Below the pieces are notes generated by a model, which was given only the letters and a program-made list of their open reading frames with translations, was not told the origin of the DNA and made no database searches. Source: an uncultured Bacteroides sp. (GTDB lineage: Bacteria; Bacteroidota; Bacteroidia; Bacteroidales; Bacteroidaceae). Taken from it: a DNA stretch of 64,000 bases. The DNA lies in the NCBI RefSeq assembly GCF_959029255.1, contig NZ_CAUFUE010000014.1, forward strand, positions 1 to 64,000, in the 5' to 3' direction. A program made the position numbers and the translations under genes. Shown piece after piece: positions 44,223-52,913 of this stretch. Within the stretch, counting starts at the first letter, position 1; each line of letters starts with the position of its first letter.

Positions 44223-44265
44223 GCTCTTAATAATAGAACGGATAGTTAATAAGGAGTAGAATATT

Positions 44266-45309
44266 ATGCTAGCATATACATACATTGAACACGGGAAATT
44301 TGAATTGTTGCAGAAGCCGGTACCTGAACTGAAAGACCCGCGTGATGCGATTGTGCGTGTAACACTGGGCAGTATCTGTACCAGCGACCTCCATATAAAA
44401 CATGGTAGCGTGCCCCGTGCGGTTCCGGGAATTACGGTCGGACACGAAATGGTGGGTGTCGTTGAGCAAGTGGGACGGGATGTTACTTCAGTGAAATGCG
44501 GTGACAGGGTAACCGTAAATGTTGAGACTTTCTGCGGTGAATGTTTTTTCTGCCGTCATGGATATGTAAATAACTGTACGGACCCTGATGGCGGTTGGGC
44601 TTTGGGTTGCCGCATTGATGGCGGTCAGGCAGAGTATGTCAGAGTTCCTTATGCTGACCAAGGACTGAACCGCATACCGGATACAGTGAGCGATGAGCAA
44701 GCGCTTTTTGTGGGTGATGTACTGGCGACAGGTTTCTGGGCAGCCCGTATCTCCGAGATTTCCGGGGAGGATACGGCTCTTATCATCGGTGCCGGTCCTA
44801 CGGGAATTTGTACTTTGCTTTGCGTCCTGTTGAAGCATCCCAAACGCATTATTGTCTGCGAGAAGTCTCCCGAAAGAATTCGTTTTGTCCGTGAACACTA
44901 TCCTGATGTGTTGGTAACGGAACCGGAAAACTGCAAGGAGTTTGTACTTCAAAACAGCGAACATGGCGGAGCCGATGTCGTGTTGGAAGTGGCGGGTACT
45001 GAAGACACCTTCCGTTTAGCTTGGGAATGTGCCCGTCCCAATGCTGTGGTCACCGTCGTAGCCCTCTACGATAAACCGCAACTTCTTCCTCTACCTGATA
45101 TGTATGGTAAAAATCTGATCTTCAAAACCGGTGGAGTGGATGGTTGCGATTGCGCGGAAATCCTCTGTCTGATTGAAGAAGGCAAAATTGATACCACTCC
45201 CCTTATTACCCATCGTTTTCCTTTGAACGAAATAGAAAAGGCGTATCATATTTTTGAAAACAGGCAGGAAGGGATTATTAAAGTTGCCATAGAAGGTTTA
45301 TCTACCTGA
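44266..45309 (+). CDS. Zinc-dependent alcohol dehydrogenase
   Basis: A 347-residue medium-chain dehydrogenase. The catalytic zinc site is Cys (ICTSDLH) with GHEMVGVVEQVG; the structural zinc motif is CGECFFCRHGYVNNC; the nucleotide-binding Rossmann motif is IIGAGPTGICTL. This layout resembles the Clostridium secondary alcohol dehydrogenases. It is expected to oxidise or reduce a small alcohol or ketone with NAD(P)H. It overlaps the convergent methyltransferase gene by 12 bases. Confidence 0.92.
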   Translation: MLAYTYIEHGKFELLQKPVPELKDPRDAIVRVTLGSICTSDLHIKHGSVPRAVPGITVGHEMVGVVEQVGRDVTSVKCGDRVTVNVETFCGECFFCRHGYVNNCTDPDGGWALGCRIDGGQAEYVRVPYADQGLNRIPDTVSDEQALFVGDVLATGFWAARISEISGEDTALIIGAGPTGICTLLCVLLKHPKRIIVCEKSPERIRFVREHYPDVLVTEPENCKEFVLQNSEHGGADVVLEVAGTEDTFRLAWECARPNAVVTVVALYDKPQLLPLPDMYGKNLIFKTGGVDGCDCAEILCLIEEGKIDTTPLITHRFPLNEIEKAYHIFENRQEGIIKVAIEGLST

Positions 45310-46110
45310 TTCCCGTGTACGGAGTTCCCAAAACGCAACAGCGGCGGCAGCCGCCACATTGAGTGAATCAACCCCGTGTGCCATCGGAATACGGACTACG
45401 TAGTCTGCTCCGGTTATTGTTTCGCGTGAGAGCCCGTCTCCTTCAGTCCCCATTATAATGGCAAGTTTGTTTTCTTTTGCCAGTGCGGGATGGTCTATGG
45501 GGATTGAATTGTCGGTGAGCGCCATGGCAGCTGTACGAAATCCCAAATCATTCAGTTGGCTGAGTGGACCTTCCATCCAAGTCCATGGAACAAGAAATAC
45601 CGACCCCATGGATACTCTTACCGCACGGCGGTTCAGCGGGTCGCACGAGGTAGGGGTGAGCAGTACTGCATCTATCCCTAAAGCAGCGGCCGAGCGGAAG
45701 ATAGCGCCGATATTAGTAGTATCCACCACGCCATCCACCACCACAATGCGGCGCGCGTCCCGGCATACTTCCCCAATGCTGCGTGGCTGCGGACGACGCA
45801 TGGCGCACAGGACACCCCGTGTGAGGGTATAGCCGGTGAGCGTGGCAAGCAATTCTCTGTCACCCGTATACACGGGTATGTCTCCGCATCTTTCAATGAT
45901 AGTGGCGGCATCTCCGGTGATATGCTTCTTTTCGCATAAAAGTGCAATAGGTTCATATCCTGCTTCTAAAGCCACAGCGATCACTTTAGGGCTTTCTGCA
46001 ATAAAGATGCCTTTTGAAGGCTCTATGCGGTTGCGCAATTGCGCTTCAGTGAGGGTACTGAATATTTCTACTCCGGGGTGGGAGAGAGAAGATATTTGGA
46101 TGATGGGCAT
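45298..46110 (-). CDS. TrmH/SpoU family RNA methyltransferase
   Basis: A 270-residue SPOUT-fold RNA ribose methyltransferase. Motifs 1-3 are DGVVDTTNIGAIFRSAAALG, LAIIMGTEGDGLS and RIPMAHGVDSLNVAAAAAVA (SAM-binding knot). The N-terminal region (residues 1-95) is the substrate-binding domain. rRNA or tRNA target unknown. Confidence 0.92.
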   Translation of the reverse strand: MPIIQISSLSHPGVEIFSTLTEAQLRNRIEPSKGIFIAESPKVIAVALEAGYEPIALLCEKKHITGDAATIIERCGDIPVYTGDRELLATLTGYTLTRGVLCAMRRPQPRSIGEVCRDARRIVVVDGVVDTTNIGAIFRSAAALGIDAVLLTPTSCDPLNRRAVRVSMGSVFLVPWTWMEGPLSQLNDLGFRTAAMALTDNSIPIDHPALAKENKLAIIMGTEGDGLSRETITGADYVVRIPMAHGVDSLNVAAAAAVAFWELRTRESGR

Positions 46111-46160
46111 AATCTAAATATAATATTAATAGAAAAACTGATACTAATTTCACAACTTCA

Positions 46161-47102
46161 CTACATTTTCTGTACGGTTTTGTAGAATAGCTGGGTGATA
46201 TTGCTCTTAGGGTCATAGTCGCTGCTGCATTCTGCATAAATATCAGTGATTTTCTGATAATATCTACGTTCAGAGGTGCGTATTTCACGGATACGGTCGA
46301 GCAATTCATCGAAATAGTCATACCCAAAAGTATGTTTCCCTTTCAGACGCTCGTCATCCATCACAAATCCTTTTACTATAAACTCTTTAAGCGTTTGTGT
46401 GGCCCAAATACGAAACTGGGTTGCCTCATAGCTGTTAACTCTATATCCCACAGCGATTACAACGTCCAAATTGTACATCAGTACACCTTGTTCTTCCCAT
46501 TTGTCCGAAGGAATTCTAATTTTTCGAACAGCGTCGGACAAATGGATTTCTCCGCTTTCATCAATTTGTTTCAAATGGTAGTTTATCGTAGATACGGAGC
46601 AACCAAACAGTTCAGCCATCCTTTTTTGCGAAAGCCAAAAAGTCTCTTGATTAAAAATGACTGATACGCTTATTTTACCGGTACTTGAGCGATATATCAT
46701 CACGTTTGACTCAATCCCTTTGGATAATTCCATAGGTGAAAGTTGACCGGTAAAATACTCTTTGGCCATGTTTATCATGGGTTTTCGCTTGTCTCCGTTG
46801 GTAACAATAGCTAAGCAAGCTGTTTTTGACAATAAAAAGCTATTGACTGTTCGCGATGTTCCATTCCCCAATTGTGCCATTTCTTGTATCTCTAGAAAAT
46901 GTTCATCATATTTCAATCCTTTTTCTTGTTGCAAAGCTTGAGCGACCTTCTCCATCAGTCGTTCAAAGTTCCAATATTTGGTATATCCCAATGTCTTTGC
47001 AAACATCCTGGAATTCCACCACTCCTTGCCTGTCGCATCCGTTTGTTTAATCTCATCAAATGGTGATTTCATCTCTTTGGGTTCCATATTTTGTTCTGCC
47101 AT
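46161..47102 (-). CDS. DinD-like/RhuM fusion protein, C-terminally short
   Basis: A 313-residue protein. Residues about 10-115 resemble the N-terminus of DinD, with MFAKTLGYTKYWNFERLMEK and NSFLLSKTACLAIVTNGDKR. Residues from about 130 are a RhuM (virulence protein) domain: SVSVIFNQETFWLSQKRMAE, IRIPSDKWEEQGVLMYNLD, VGYRVNSYEATQFRIWATQT and REIRTSERRYYQKITDIYA. RhuM proteins normally continue about 60 residues beyond the YYQKITDIYA helix, but this one stops after SNITQLFYKTVQKM. A -7 box (47293-47300) lies 190 bases upstream, a long leader. Such genes are typical of mobile or restriction-linked islands. Confidence 0.72.
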   Translation of the reverse strand: MAEQNMEPKEMKSPFDEIKQTDATGKEWWNSRMFAKTLGYTKYWNFERLMEKVAQALQQEKGLKYDEHFLEIQEMAQLGNGTSRTVNSFLLSKTACLAIVTNGDKRKPMINMAKEYFTGQLSPMELSKGIESNVMIYRSSTGKISVSVIFNQETFWLSQKRMAELFGCSVSTINYHLKQIDESGEIHLSDAVRKIRIPSDKWEEQGVLMYNLDVVIAVGYRVNSYEATQFRIWATQTLKEFIVKGFVMDDERLKGKHTFGYDYFDELLDRIREIRTSERRYYQKITDIYAECSSDYDPKSNITQLFYKTVQKM

Positions 47103-47426
47103 AACCTTATAATACTATCGTTGTTGTATTTGGCGAATAAGCTTTGAATATTTGTTCAAAATAGATGGCAATACTACCGTATACCATCCAATACGTCTAT
47201 TTCAACTCTTGACTCGGGGAGTAGGATATCACGTTCTTTGGAACGGGGAGAGAAGAGTGTAAGAATGGTATTAACCCACTGCCAGTTGATTACAAAGATA
47301 TGAAAAAGTTATCTCAAAGCGTTATACTTGCTTTAATTTCTTGCTACCTTTCCATCCTCATCACGCAGTACACCGTCCGTCGAATCAATGAAAAACACAC
47401 AGCTTGTTTGCCGGAAATAACTTTAT
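47103..47426. other. Intergenic region with coding remnant
   Basis: No complete gene. On the minus strand, 47334-47397 reads as an open tail (CVFFIDSTDGVLRDEDGKVA, stop at 47334) with no matching upstream part. It may be the end of a lost gene. A TATCTTTG box at 47293-47300 points toward the RhuM gene. Confidence 0.4.
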
Positions 47427-47903
47427 TTATACTTCAGGTTTCTCCACCGGTTCTTCCATTTTTTTTATTATGTAATCTACATTTTGAAAATGGTAATTGA
47501 GATTGCCCATTATTTGTTTTATAAAGCTCATATTTCCTGCTAGTTGGATGATGAATTGCAGGTGCCGGCCGATTTCCCGATTACTTTGCAGGAGGATTTT
47601 ACGGTCAATATTGTTTTGCAGCAGGTAAACGCCGCACGCGTTCTGTATTTCGGCGACACTTTGTCCCCATTCGTGGCGGGATAGATGTTGAAGAACGTCT
47701 ATGTATTTTTTTAATTTCGCGTGTAGTAGTTTCAGCCGCATCCGGTCAGGATGTTCTTTGGTATGAATATTTACATTCATTGTATCAGACATTTGCAGAT
47801 AAAATACTTTCATGGCTTCTTCTGATTGGAAGGTGCCTAATACGATGTTGTTTGGTTTGACGGGCATTGTTTGGGGAGCTTCCAATTGATTGCTGTTTTC
47901 CAT
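47427..47903 (-). CDS. Hypothetical protein downstream of a structured leader
   Basis: A 158-residue protein with no signal peptide and no recognised domain, mainly helical (MKVFYLQMSDTMNVNIHTKE, KLKKYIDVLQHLSRHEWGQS, and a C-terminal IKKMEEPVEKPEV). It is unusual for its leader: a TACATTTG box at 48145-48152 would start a transcript at about 48140 that first passes through the highly structured element 47989-48140, then reaches this ATG about 86 bases later. Expression may therefore be controlled by that RNA. Confidence 0.65.
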   Translation of the reverse strand: MENSNQLEAPQTMPVKPNNIVLGTFQSEEAMKVFYLQMSDTMNVNIHTKEHPDRMRLKLLHAKLKKYIDVLQHLSRHEWGQSVAEIQNACGVYLLQNNIDRKILLQSNREIGRHLQFIIQLAGNMSFIKQIMGNLNYHFQNVDYIIKKMEEPVEKPEV

Positions 47904-47988
47904 AAATCTTTAAGTTTATAAAGGTGAATAATTTGATTTATGGGAGAGGAAAGAGATAAATGCAAAAGCGATCCCCGCCTTTCCCATT

Positions 47989-48140
47989 GTCGAACCTATA
48001 CGTGTAGCATATGTTTGGAGGTGCATTAACACTCCCCATGGGGGTACGGGAACCGCCATATAGGAGTGTCGTGACTAGGCATAAAAATGCCCGCCACAGT
48101 TTTCAGGCAGGTTTCCCTGCTACACATAAAAAGATTCGAC
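47989..48140 (-). ncRNA. Structured RNA candidate, probably a 5' leader
   Basis: On the minus strand, the 5' GUCGAAUC (48133-48140) pairs with GGUUCGAC (47989-47996). Next to it, UAUGUGUAGCA (48118-48128) pairs with UGCUACACGUA (47999-48009). Inside are CCUGCC/GGCGGG (48106-48111 with 48090-48095), GCAU/AUGC (48087-48090 with 48079-48082), and ACACUCC/GGAGUGU (48063-48069 with 48029-48035) with an inner AUGGCGG/CCCCCAU. Three of these stems contain a U-G pair on the minus strand that would be C-A on the plus strand, so the minus strand is favoured. A -7 box lies five bases upstream. Confidence 0.7.
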
Positions 48141-48144
48141 ATCA

Positions 48145-48152
48145 CAAATGTA
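48145..48152 (-). promoter_or_regulatory. -7 box TACATTTG at the 5' end of the RNA candidate
   Basis: CAAATGTA on the plus strand. The predicted start lies at the first base of the closing helix. A competing plus-strand TATGTTTG is at 48010-48017. Confidence 0.55.
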
Positions 48153-48293
48153 CAATAAAAACTGAAGTAACTATCATAAAGCGGAAAAAATCTATGCTGT
48201 TTACTTTTCTTTGAGGATAAGTGTGGAGTTATCTTTTGTATCTTTCCTACTTCTGCCTTATGCATAATCGAGTAATAGTTTGTTCCAGCGTAG

Positions 48294-48530
48294 CGAACGG
48301 TTTGTTCTCTTCATTGAAACAAACTGTTTCGCTGTAGAGAACAGTTAGTTCCAATAAAGAAAACATTTTGTTATTTCTTATTGAAACAGTTTGTAATACT
48401 ACTGTGAAACAAATTGTTTTTTCTGATAAGAATAATTTGTTTCTATATATGAGAACATATTGTTTATAGCTAATAAAACATTTCGTTATCTATATAAAAA
48501 CAAAGTGTTCATACCTGTGAACTAAATACT
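48294..48530. repeat. 22-23-bp-period array of imperfect palindromes (array 2)
   Basis: Eleven units start near 48294, 48316, 48338, 48360, 48383, 48406, 48429, 48452, 48474, 48497 and 48519. Each is a variant of GAAACAAANTGTTTC with a variable 5-8 base linker. The last unit, GAACTAAATA, matches the last unit of array 1. The array lies in a 1.1-kb region (47904-49019) without a recognised gene. Confidence 0.8.
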
Positions 48531-48540
48531 TAAGTGTTTA

Positions 48541-49019
48541 ACTGGATAATAACTATAGACGCGCTATGCTAATGACTTTATACTTCAAGAATATCTGTCA
48601 TTGGTAGCGTAGTCATCATCGAATTGGTTCACTTTTTAAGTGATGCGGACTCAGTATGACAGATAAGTGTAAGCTAATTCAAGTTTTATAACGAACTTAT
48701 AGGGGATGTATCTAATTGTCCGAAAGAGGTAGATAACAACTTGCCCCGTTTAGTCTTTCTGGAGCATGTTTATGATGGCTTTTGTCTGATAATGAAAAGG
48801 TTATGAAGGCTTGCAGATAGCTTACAGATAAATCATCTGCAAGCTATCTGTAAGGGATATCTGTAAGTTTTTAAAGTGTTTTATATCAATTTATTATCTG
48901 CAAAAATGTGGCAGATGGCAGATAAGTTACAAAAAACTTCATGGAGAGAGTACTGCTGAAATCAATTTATCACCAGGGTATTTGCTCAATAATCCGAAAT
49001 TCCAATTAAAAACTATGTT
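48541..49019. other. Intergenic region with nested inverted repeats
   Basis: CTTGCAGAT/ATCTGCAAG and CTTACAGATA/TATCTGTAAG are inverted at 48810-48854, with a third TATCTGTAAG at 48858-48867. ATCTGTCAT is inverted as ATGACAGAT near 48592 and 48655. No gene is seen. The block follows array 2 as the GATAG block follows array 1. Confidence 0.7.
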
Positions 49020-49454
49020 CTACCACCGGTATTCGTCACTATAGTTTTCAAAAACAGGTTCTTTTGTGATACCTTTTTGGAGGAACAGTTGCCGGATGTA
49101 ATTCTGGTCTTCCGGCGTGAGGAAACATTCCTCGCGGTAGAAGCGGTAGTACTTTCCCCGGCCGAAGTATCCCAGCATCCGGTGTTTCAGTTCGAAGACA
49201 TCTTTATAGGGAACTTCGTCGAGCAGGTGTTTGATTCCCCATGCCACGTGTATCTTTTGTGCGGATTGGAAATAGGGACAAGCTCTGCCGTCTACCGGAA
49301 AGCATTGAGGATTTACACTTTTGATAAAAGGATACTCGTTGGTGTCGTTGAGTGCAGCCATTCGGTGCAGGCAGTTATCGGCTTTCGGACATTGGTTGTT
49401 GAAGCAACGTGCATAGTTGTAGGGCGCGGCTTCAGGATTGACTTTATTTTGCAT
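49020..49454 (-). CDS. DUF6078 family protein
   Basis: A 144-residue cytoplasmic protein with conserved Cys pairs (ARCFNNQCPKADNCLHR) and VNPQCFPVDGRACPYFQ, then a region typical of the Bacteroidales DUF6078 family: AWGIKHLLDEVPYKDVFELK, GYFGRGKYYRFYREECFLTP. The Cys pattern suggests metal binding. The start at 49454 was chosen because upstream residues of the longer frame are not family-like and lie partly within the leader. A TACTTTTG box at 49543-49550 predicts an 83-base leader. Confidence 0.78.
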   Translation of the reverse strand: MQNKVNPEAAPYNYARCFNNQCPKADNCLHRMAALNDTNEYPFIKSVNPQCFPVDGRACPYFQSAQKIHVAWGIKHLLDEVPYKDVFELKHRMLGYFGRGKYYRFYREECFLTPEDQNYIRQLFLQKGITKEPVFENYSDEYRW

Positions 49455-49604
49455 GTTCTGAATTTTTTTAATCGGGGGGCATATTAAGTTAACGTTTTTA
49501 CTGATGCGAAAGCTTGTAGCTGTTTGTCCCTCTTTGGTACGACAAAAGTAATTATAATATTGCAGATATTCGCGCTTTGCTTCTTTTTTTATAATTTTGA
49601 GCAT

Positions 49605-49961
49605 TCTTATATGGATAAATGTGATAGAGGTTGTAAGTACTTTTTTCTACCTTAGAAGAATAAGTAAAGCTTGAAAGATATAAATCGAAAGCTATATGAT
49701 GGACGATATTATGGGCATTGCTCGGGATTATTAGAACAGCTATTATAAAAACAGAATATTTACGATGATTGCCTTTATGATAGAGGTAAATTCTTTTAAA
49801 GTAATCATGTTTTGAATTCCTCAAGTAATAAATTATATCTCTTATGATATGATTTCCAGTATTTTCTGTAATATTGCGCTTGCTATAAATACTGATTATG
49901 GATACATTAAGTCTCACGAAAGCGACATCGTTGTTCATCCTAACTTTAATACAAAGAGACG
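49605..49961. other. AT-rich intergenic region
   Basis: No gene, RNA or repeat recognised; only a partial -7-like TAACTTTA near the next start. Confidence 0.6.
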
Positions 49962-50237
49962 ATGGACAAAAGAACAAAACTTTGGAGACGTCAACAAATG
50001 GCGCGTGTGTTTAAGGTTCGAATGATTTTTTATGCCGCTTATGGGCATTGTATTATTCATGAAGATGGTAGTTGTTATGAACATCCTCATTGGTTTGATT
50101 TGGCAAAGGATAAATGGGCGCAGGTTTATAAAACTACGGGAACTCCATGTAGTTGCTGGATGTGTAGAGGAGAGGAGTACAGCCGCAAGGAATACAAGAA
50201 AGAGACTCTACGTATCATCAAAGAATCGGAAGATTAA
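49962..50237 (+). CDS. Small basic Cys-containing protein
   Basis: A 91-residue protein rich in Lys and Arg at both ends (MDKRTKLWRRQQMARVFKVR, EYSRKEYKKETLRIIKESED) with a central GTPCSCWMCRGEEY cluster of three Cys. No known function. The CSCWMC motif might bind metal. It resembles small proteins found singly in Bacteroides accessory regions; the next ORF-like region is a related type of small basic protein that is broken. Confidence 0.72.
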   Translation: MDKRTKLWRRQQMARVFKVRMIFYAAYGHCIIHEDGSCYEHPHWFDLAKDKWAQVYKTTGTPCSCWMCRGEEYSRKEYKKETLRIIKESED

Positions 50238-50346
50238 ATGTTTAATGAAGAGAAAAAAATGATGTTGAAAAGTAAAACAATTCTTGATGGTTTGTAAGTG
50301 TTTAATAGAGCCGTACATCGTTATAGGCTCAAAAATCTTACAAACA

Positions 50347-50622
50347 ATGAGTAGAAGTAGAAAGAAAACTCCTGCCAGTACCATTGCATGTTGTAAATCG
50401 CAAAAGAAAGACAAGCGAATGTGCAATCGCCTTTTCCGTAGTAAGTCCAAGTGATATATTCGCGAGTGTAAGGAGCCTCCTTGCAGACTTCGTGAAGTAA
50501 TGGATGTTTGGAGTTTTGATGGTGACGGTAAGGTTTACTGGGGATATGATTGGCAAGGAGTTGAGAAATCACTACTTACTCGATGCAGCATATTAGATCG
50601 GTTGACTACCAGTGATTTATGA
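50347..50622 (+). pseudogene. Small basic protein interrupted by TGA
   Basis: An ATG at 50347 reads MSRSRKKTPASTIACCKSQK, then RMCNRLFRSKSK, then an in-frame TGA (50452-50454). The frame continues without further stops through YIRECKEPPCRLREVMDVWS and GKVYWGYDWQGVEKSLLTR to TGA at 50620. Reading through the single stop gives one coherent small protein of about 90 residues, so a nonsense mutation (CGA to TGA fits) is likely. No start-codon or frameshift problem is seen. Confidence 0.72.
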
Positions 50623-50636
50623 CTGAAAAGATAGAA

Positions 50637-51187
50637 AGGTCAAAAATTTACTTGTTTTTTCGCTGAAAGTTGAAGATTTAACGTCTTTGACCTTAGTTTA
50701 TCATCGAACGGAGGGAAAAAGAGGAAAACCGTCCTCTTAGCCCTTACAATCTCCGAGTCACAAAGATAAGGCATATCGGTGATTATTTCTCCGATTGTGG
50801 CTACAAAATCGTAGATGGGTTCACGGATATTTTAGCTTGTTATTGCAGCCAAAAGAAAAAGTCGGCAAGTATAGTTCGGCTTTGGCGCAGCCATCTCTTT
50901 TCTTCCATTTTTTAGCTTTACTTTAATGAACGTATATATGAGTACAAGGATAAAGTAAAGTCGTTTTTTTCTTTTGATAAGTAAAACGAGTTTTCAATAT
51001 GATATTGTAACGGACTTATTTAGTGCAACAAATAATATTTTGTTCGTTGATGGGCATATATGGCATTTACGAATAATATAATGGCAGTTGGTCTTTGAGG
51101 ACTCTTGAAAATGGGTTATGTGCATGTCCGGTTGCGTGGTGTTGCTATATTTTGCCTGTAATATATCATTAAATAAATAAAAATAAT
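50637..51187. other. Region of unclear remnants
   Basis: No intact gene. GGTCAAA near 50638 is inverted as TTTGACC near 50687. A minus-strand -7 box lies at 50761-50768, followed 30 bases later by an AAGAGG/CCTCTT hairpin and T run near 50713-50735, like a promoter and terminator for a short RNA. The stretch 50760-50900 reads like degraded coding sequence on the minus strand with several stops. Confidence 0.45.
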
Positions 51188-51195
51188 TATCTTTG
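51188..51195 (+). promoter_or_regulatory. -7 box TATCTTTG for hipBA
   Basis: A perfect box 13 bases before the ATG of hipB; the short leader suggests the operator overlaps the start. Confidence 0.6.
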
Positions 51196-51208
51196 TATAT
51201 TATATGAT

Positions 51209-51538
51209 ATGTTGGATATGACAAAGAATACAATGGGGACTAAATTGCCCCGAAAACTGGAGCAGAAGATGCAGGTTGTGGGAGAGCAGATAAAATTGGC
51301 TCGCTTGCGAAGGAATCTGAGTGTAGCTCAGGTGGCTGAACGTGCTACTTGTTCTCCGTTGACTGTATCTCGAATAGAGAAAGGTGTGCCGACTGTGGCA
51401 ATCGGAATCTACTTGCGTGTGTTATATGCCTTACAGCTTGACGATGATATTCTTTGGCTGGCCAAAGAAGATAAACTGGGGAAAGCGTTACAGGATTTGA
51501 GCTTGAAGACAAGGGAACGTGCATCTAAAAAGGAATAG
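51209..51538 (+). CDS. hipB: HipB-like antitoxin/repressor
   Basis: A 109-residue protein with an HTH_XRE fold: VVGEQIKLARLRRNLSVAQV, ERATCSPLTVSRIEKGVPTV and YLRVLYALQLDDDILWL. It is encoded 2 bases before hipA, the order usual for HipBA systems, where HipB neutralises and autorepresses. The extra N-terminus (about 20 residues) may be an artefact; an ATG also lies at 51221. Confidence 0.88.
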   Translation: MLDMTKNTMGTKLPRKLEQKMQVVGEQIKLARLRRNLSVAQVAERATCSPLTVSRIEKGVPTVAIGIYLRVLYALQLDDDILWLAKEDKLGKALQDLSLKTRERASKKE

Positions 51539-51540
51539 GG

Positions 51541-52803
51541 ATGAAGAAACTGTATGTATATGCTGATTTTGACTGGCTGAAAGAGGTTGAACTCATTGGT
51601 GAGTTGAGTTACGAATCACTTCGTGGCTCTGACAGCTATTCTTTCATGTTCAATGAAGAATGGTTGAAAAAGCATGGTGATTTGTATTTGAGTGATGATT
51701 TGAATAATTATCCGGGACAACAATATACGCAGCCAGGGAAAGATATATTCGGATGTTTTTCTGATTCATTGCCAGACCGTTGGGGACGAACTCTGTTATT
51801 GAGACGTGAACAGCTTACAGCGATGGAAGAAAAGCGGCTAGTGCGGCGATTGTCTTCATTCGACTTTCTGACTGGCATAGATGACTTCTCCCGAATGGGT
51901 GCTTTCCGTTTCAAGGAAAAACCTGATGGTGAGTTTATAAATGTGAGTGAATCGTTGAAAATCCCACCTTTGACGGATATTCGGGAATTGATTGTAGCCA
52001 GTGCGGAGATTGAAAGAAGCGAAGAAGGTAACGTGCTGCCTGACAGAAAGTGGATTACACAACTCGTGCAACCGGGTTCTTCATTGGGCGGAGCAAGACC
52101 GAAAGCCAGTGTGATAGATACGGATAAAACGCTATATATAGCAAAGTTTCCATCACGTAAGGATGATTATGATGCCGGGCTTTGGGAACATTTCAGCCAT
52201 CTGCTTGCCGCAAAAGCCGGTATAAATGCAGCGAATACAAAAGTTGTTGCCACAGGCGAGAAATATCATACATTGCTTTCGGAGCGTTTTGACAGAACTA
52301 AAGACGGGAAACGGATTCATTTCGCTTCCGCAATGACTTTGTTGGGACTGAATGACGGAGATAATGCGACTACCGGACATGGCTATTTAGATATAGTTGA
52401 TTTCATCATCCAGAATTGTACGGATGTCGAGTGGAATTTACAAGAACTCTATCGCCGTGTGGCTTTCAATATCTGCATTGGTAACAGCGATGACCATTTC
52501 CGCAATCATGGTTTTCTTTTGACTGCAAAAGGTTGGATACTCTCTCCTGCATACGACATGAATCCCACTCTGAATGAATATCAAAGTCTGCTTATTTCTG
52601 CAACTTCCAACAAGGCAAAGTTGAGTATTTTGTTTGATGCCTGTGGGGATTATATACTCAATCGAAAAACAGCAAAAAAGATAATCTCTGAGGTTACTGA
52701 TGCAGTGAAAGGATGGCGAGAGTTGGCTGTACGGTTAGGTGTTTCCAAGAGAGAGATGGATGTCTTTGCCGGAGTGTTGGATGAACGGAGTAGGTGGGAA
52801 TAA
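51541..52803 (+). CDS. hipA: HipA-type serine/threonine kinase toxin
   Basis: A 420-residue HipA toxin, a PIK-like kinase; in E. coli it phosphorylates glutamyl-tRNA synthetase and causes persistence, and related proteins may have other targets. Visible are the N-terminal couple domain (YVYADFDWLKEVELIGELSY), the Gly-rich loop PGSSLGGARPKAS (about 178-190), the catalytic GNSDDHFRNHGF with Asp317 and Asn322, and the metal-binding SPAYDMNP with Asp339. All catalytic residues are kept, so it appears active. The C-terminal regulatory part differs from E. coli HipA. Confidence 0.93.
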   Translation: MKKLYVYADFDWLKEVELIGELSYESLRGSDSYSFMFNEEWLKKHGDLYLSDDLNNYPGQQYTQPGKDIFGCFSDSLPDRWGRTLLLRREQLTAMEEKRLVRRLSSFDFLTGIDDFSRMGAFRFKEKPDGEFINVSESLKIPPLTDIRELIVASAEIERSEEGNVLPDRKWITQLVQPGSSLGGARPKASVIDTDKTLYIAKFPSRKDDYDAGLWEHFSHLLAAKAGINAANTKVVATGEKYHTLLSERFDRTKDGKRIHFASAMTLLGLNDGDNATTGHGYLDIVDFIIQNCTDVEWNLQELYRRVAFNICIGNSDDHFRNHGFLLTAKGWILSPAYDMNPTLNEYQSLLISATSNKAKLSILFDACGDYILNRKTAKKIISEVTDAVKGWRELAVRLGVSKREMDVFAGVLDERSRWE

Positions 52804-52913
52804 CTGTTACTATGTGCTAAATTACCAAACGGAAATGCGTCAAATTCCTAATTAAAACGAATTATTTATTTGGTTTGCAGGTGGTTGAGCAGGGTGCTGT
52901 ATGAATGAAATGA

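Noticed and set aside
46046..46327. 93-residue minus-strand ORF continuing RhuM
   Set aside because: It is in a different frame from RhuM and does not resemble the missing C-terminus.
48010..48140. Cobalamin riboswitch on the plus strand (CCCGCCAC similarity)
   Set aside because: No plus-strand gene follows for about 1.9 kb, the conserved B12 core order is absent, and pairing favours the minus strand.
49552..49977. 141-residue minus-strand ORF
   Set aside because: Composition is that of AT-rich noncoding DNA and no start signals are present.
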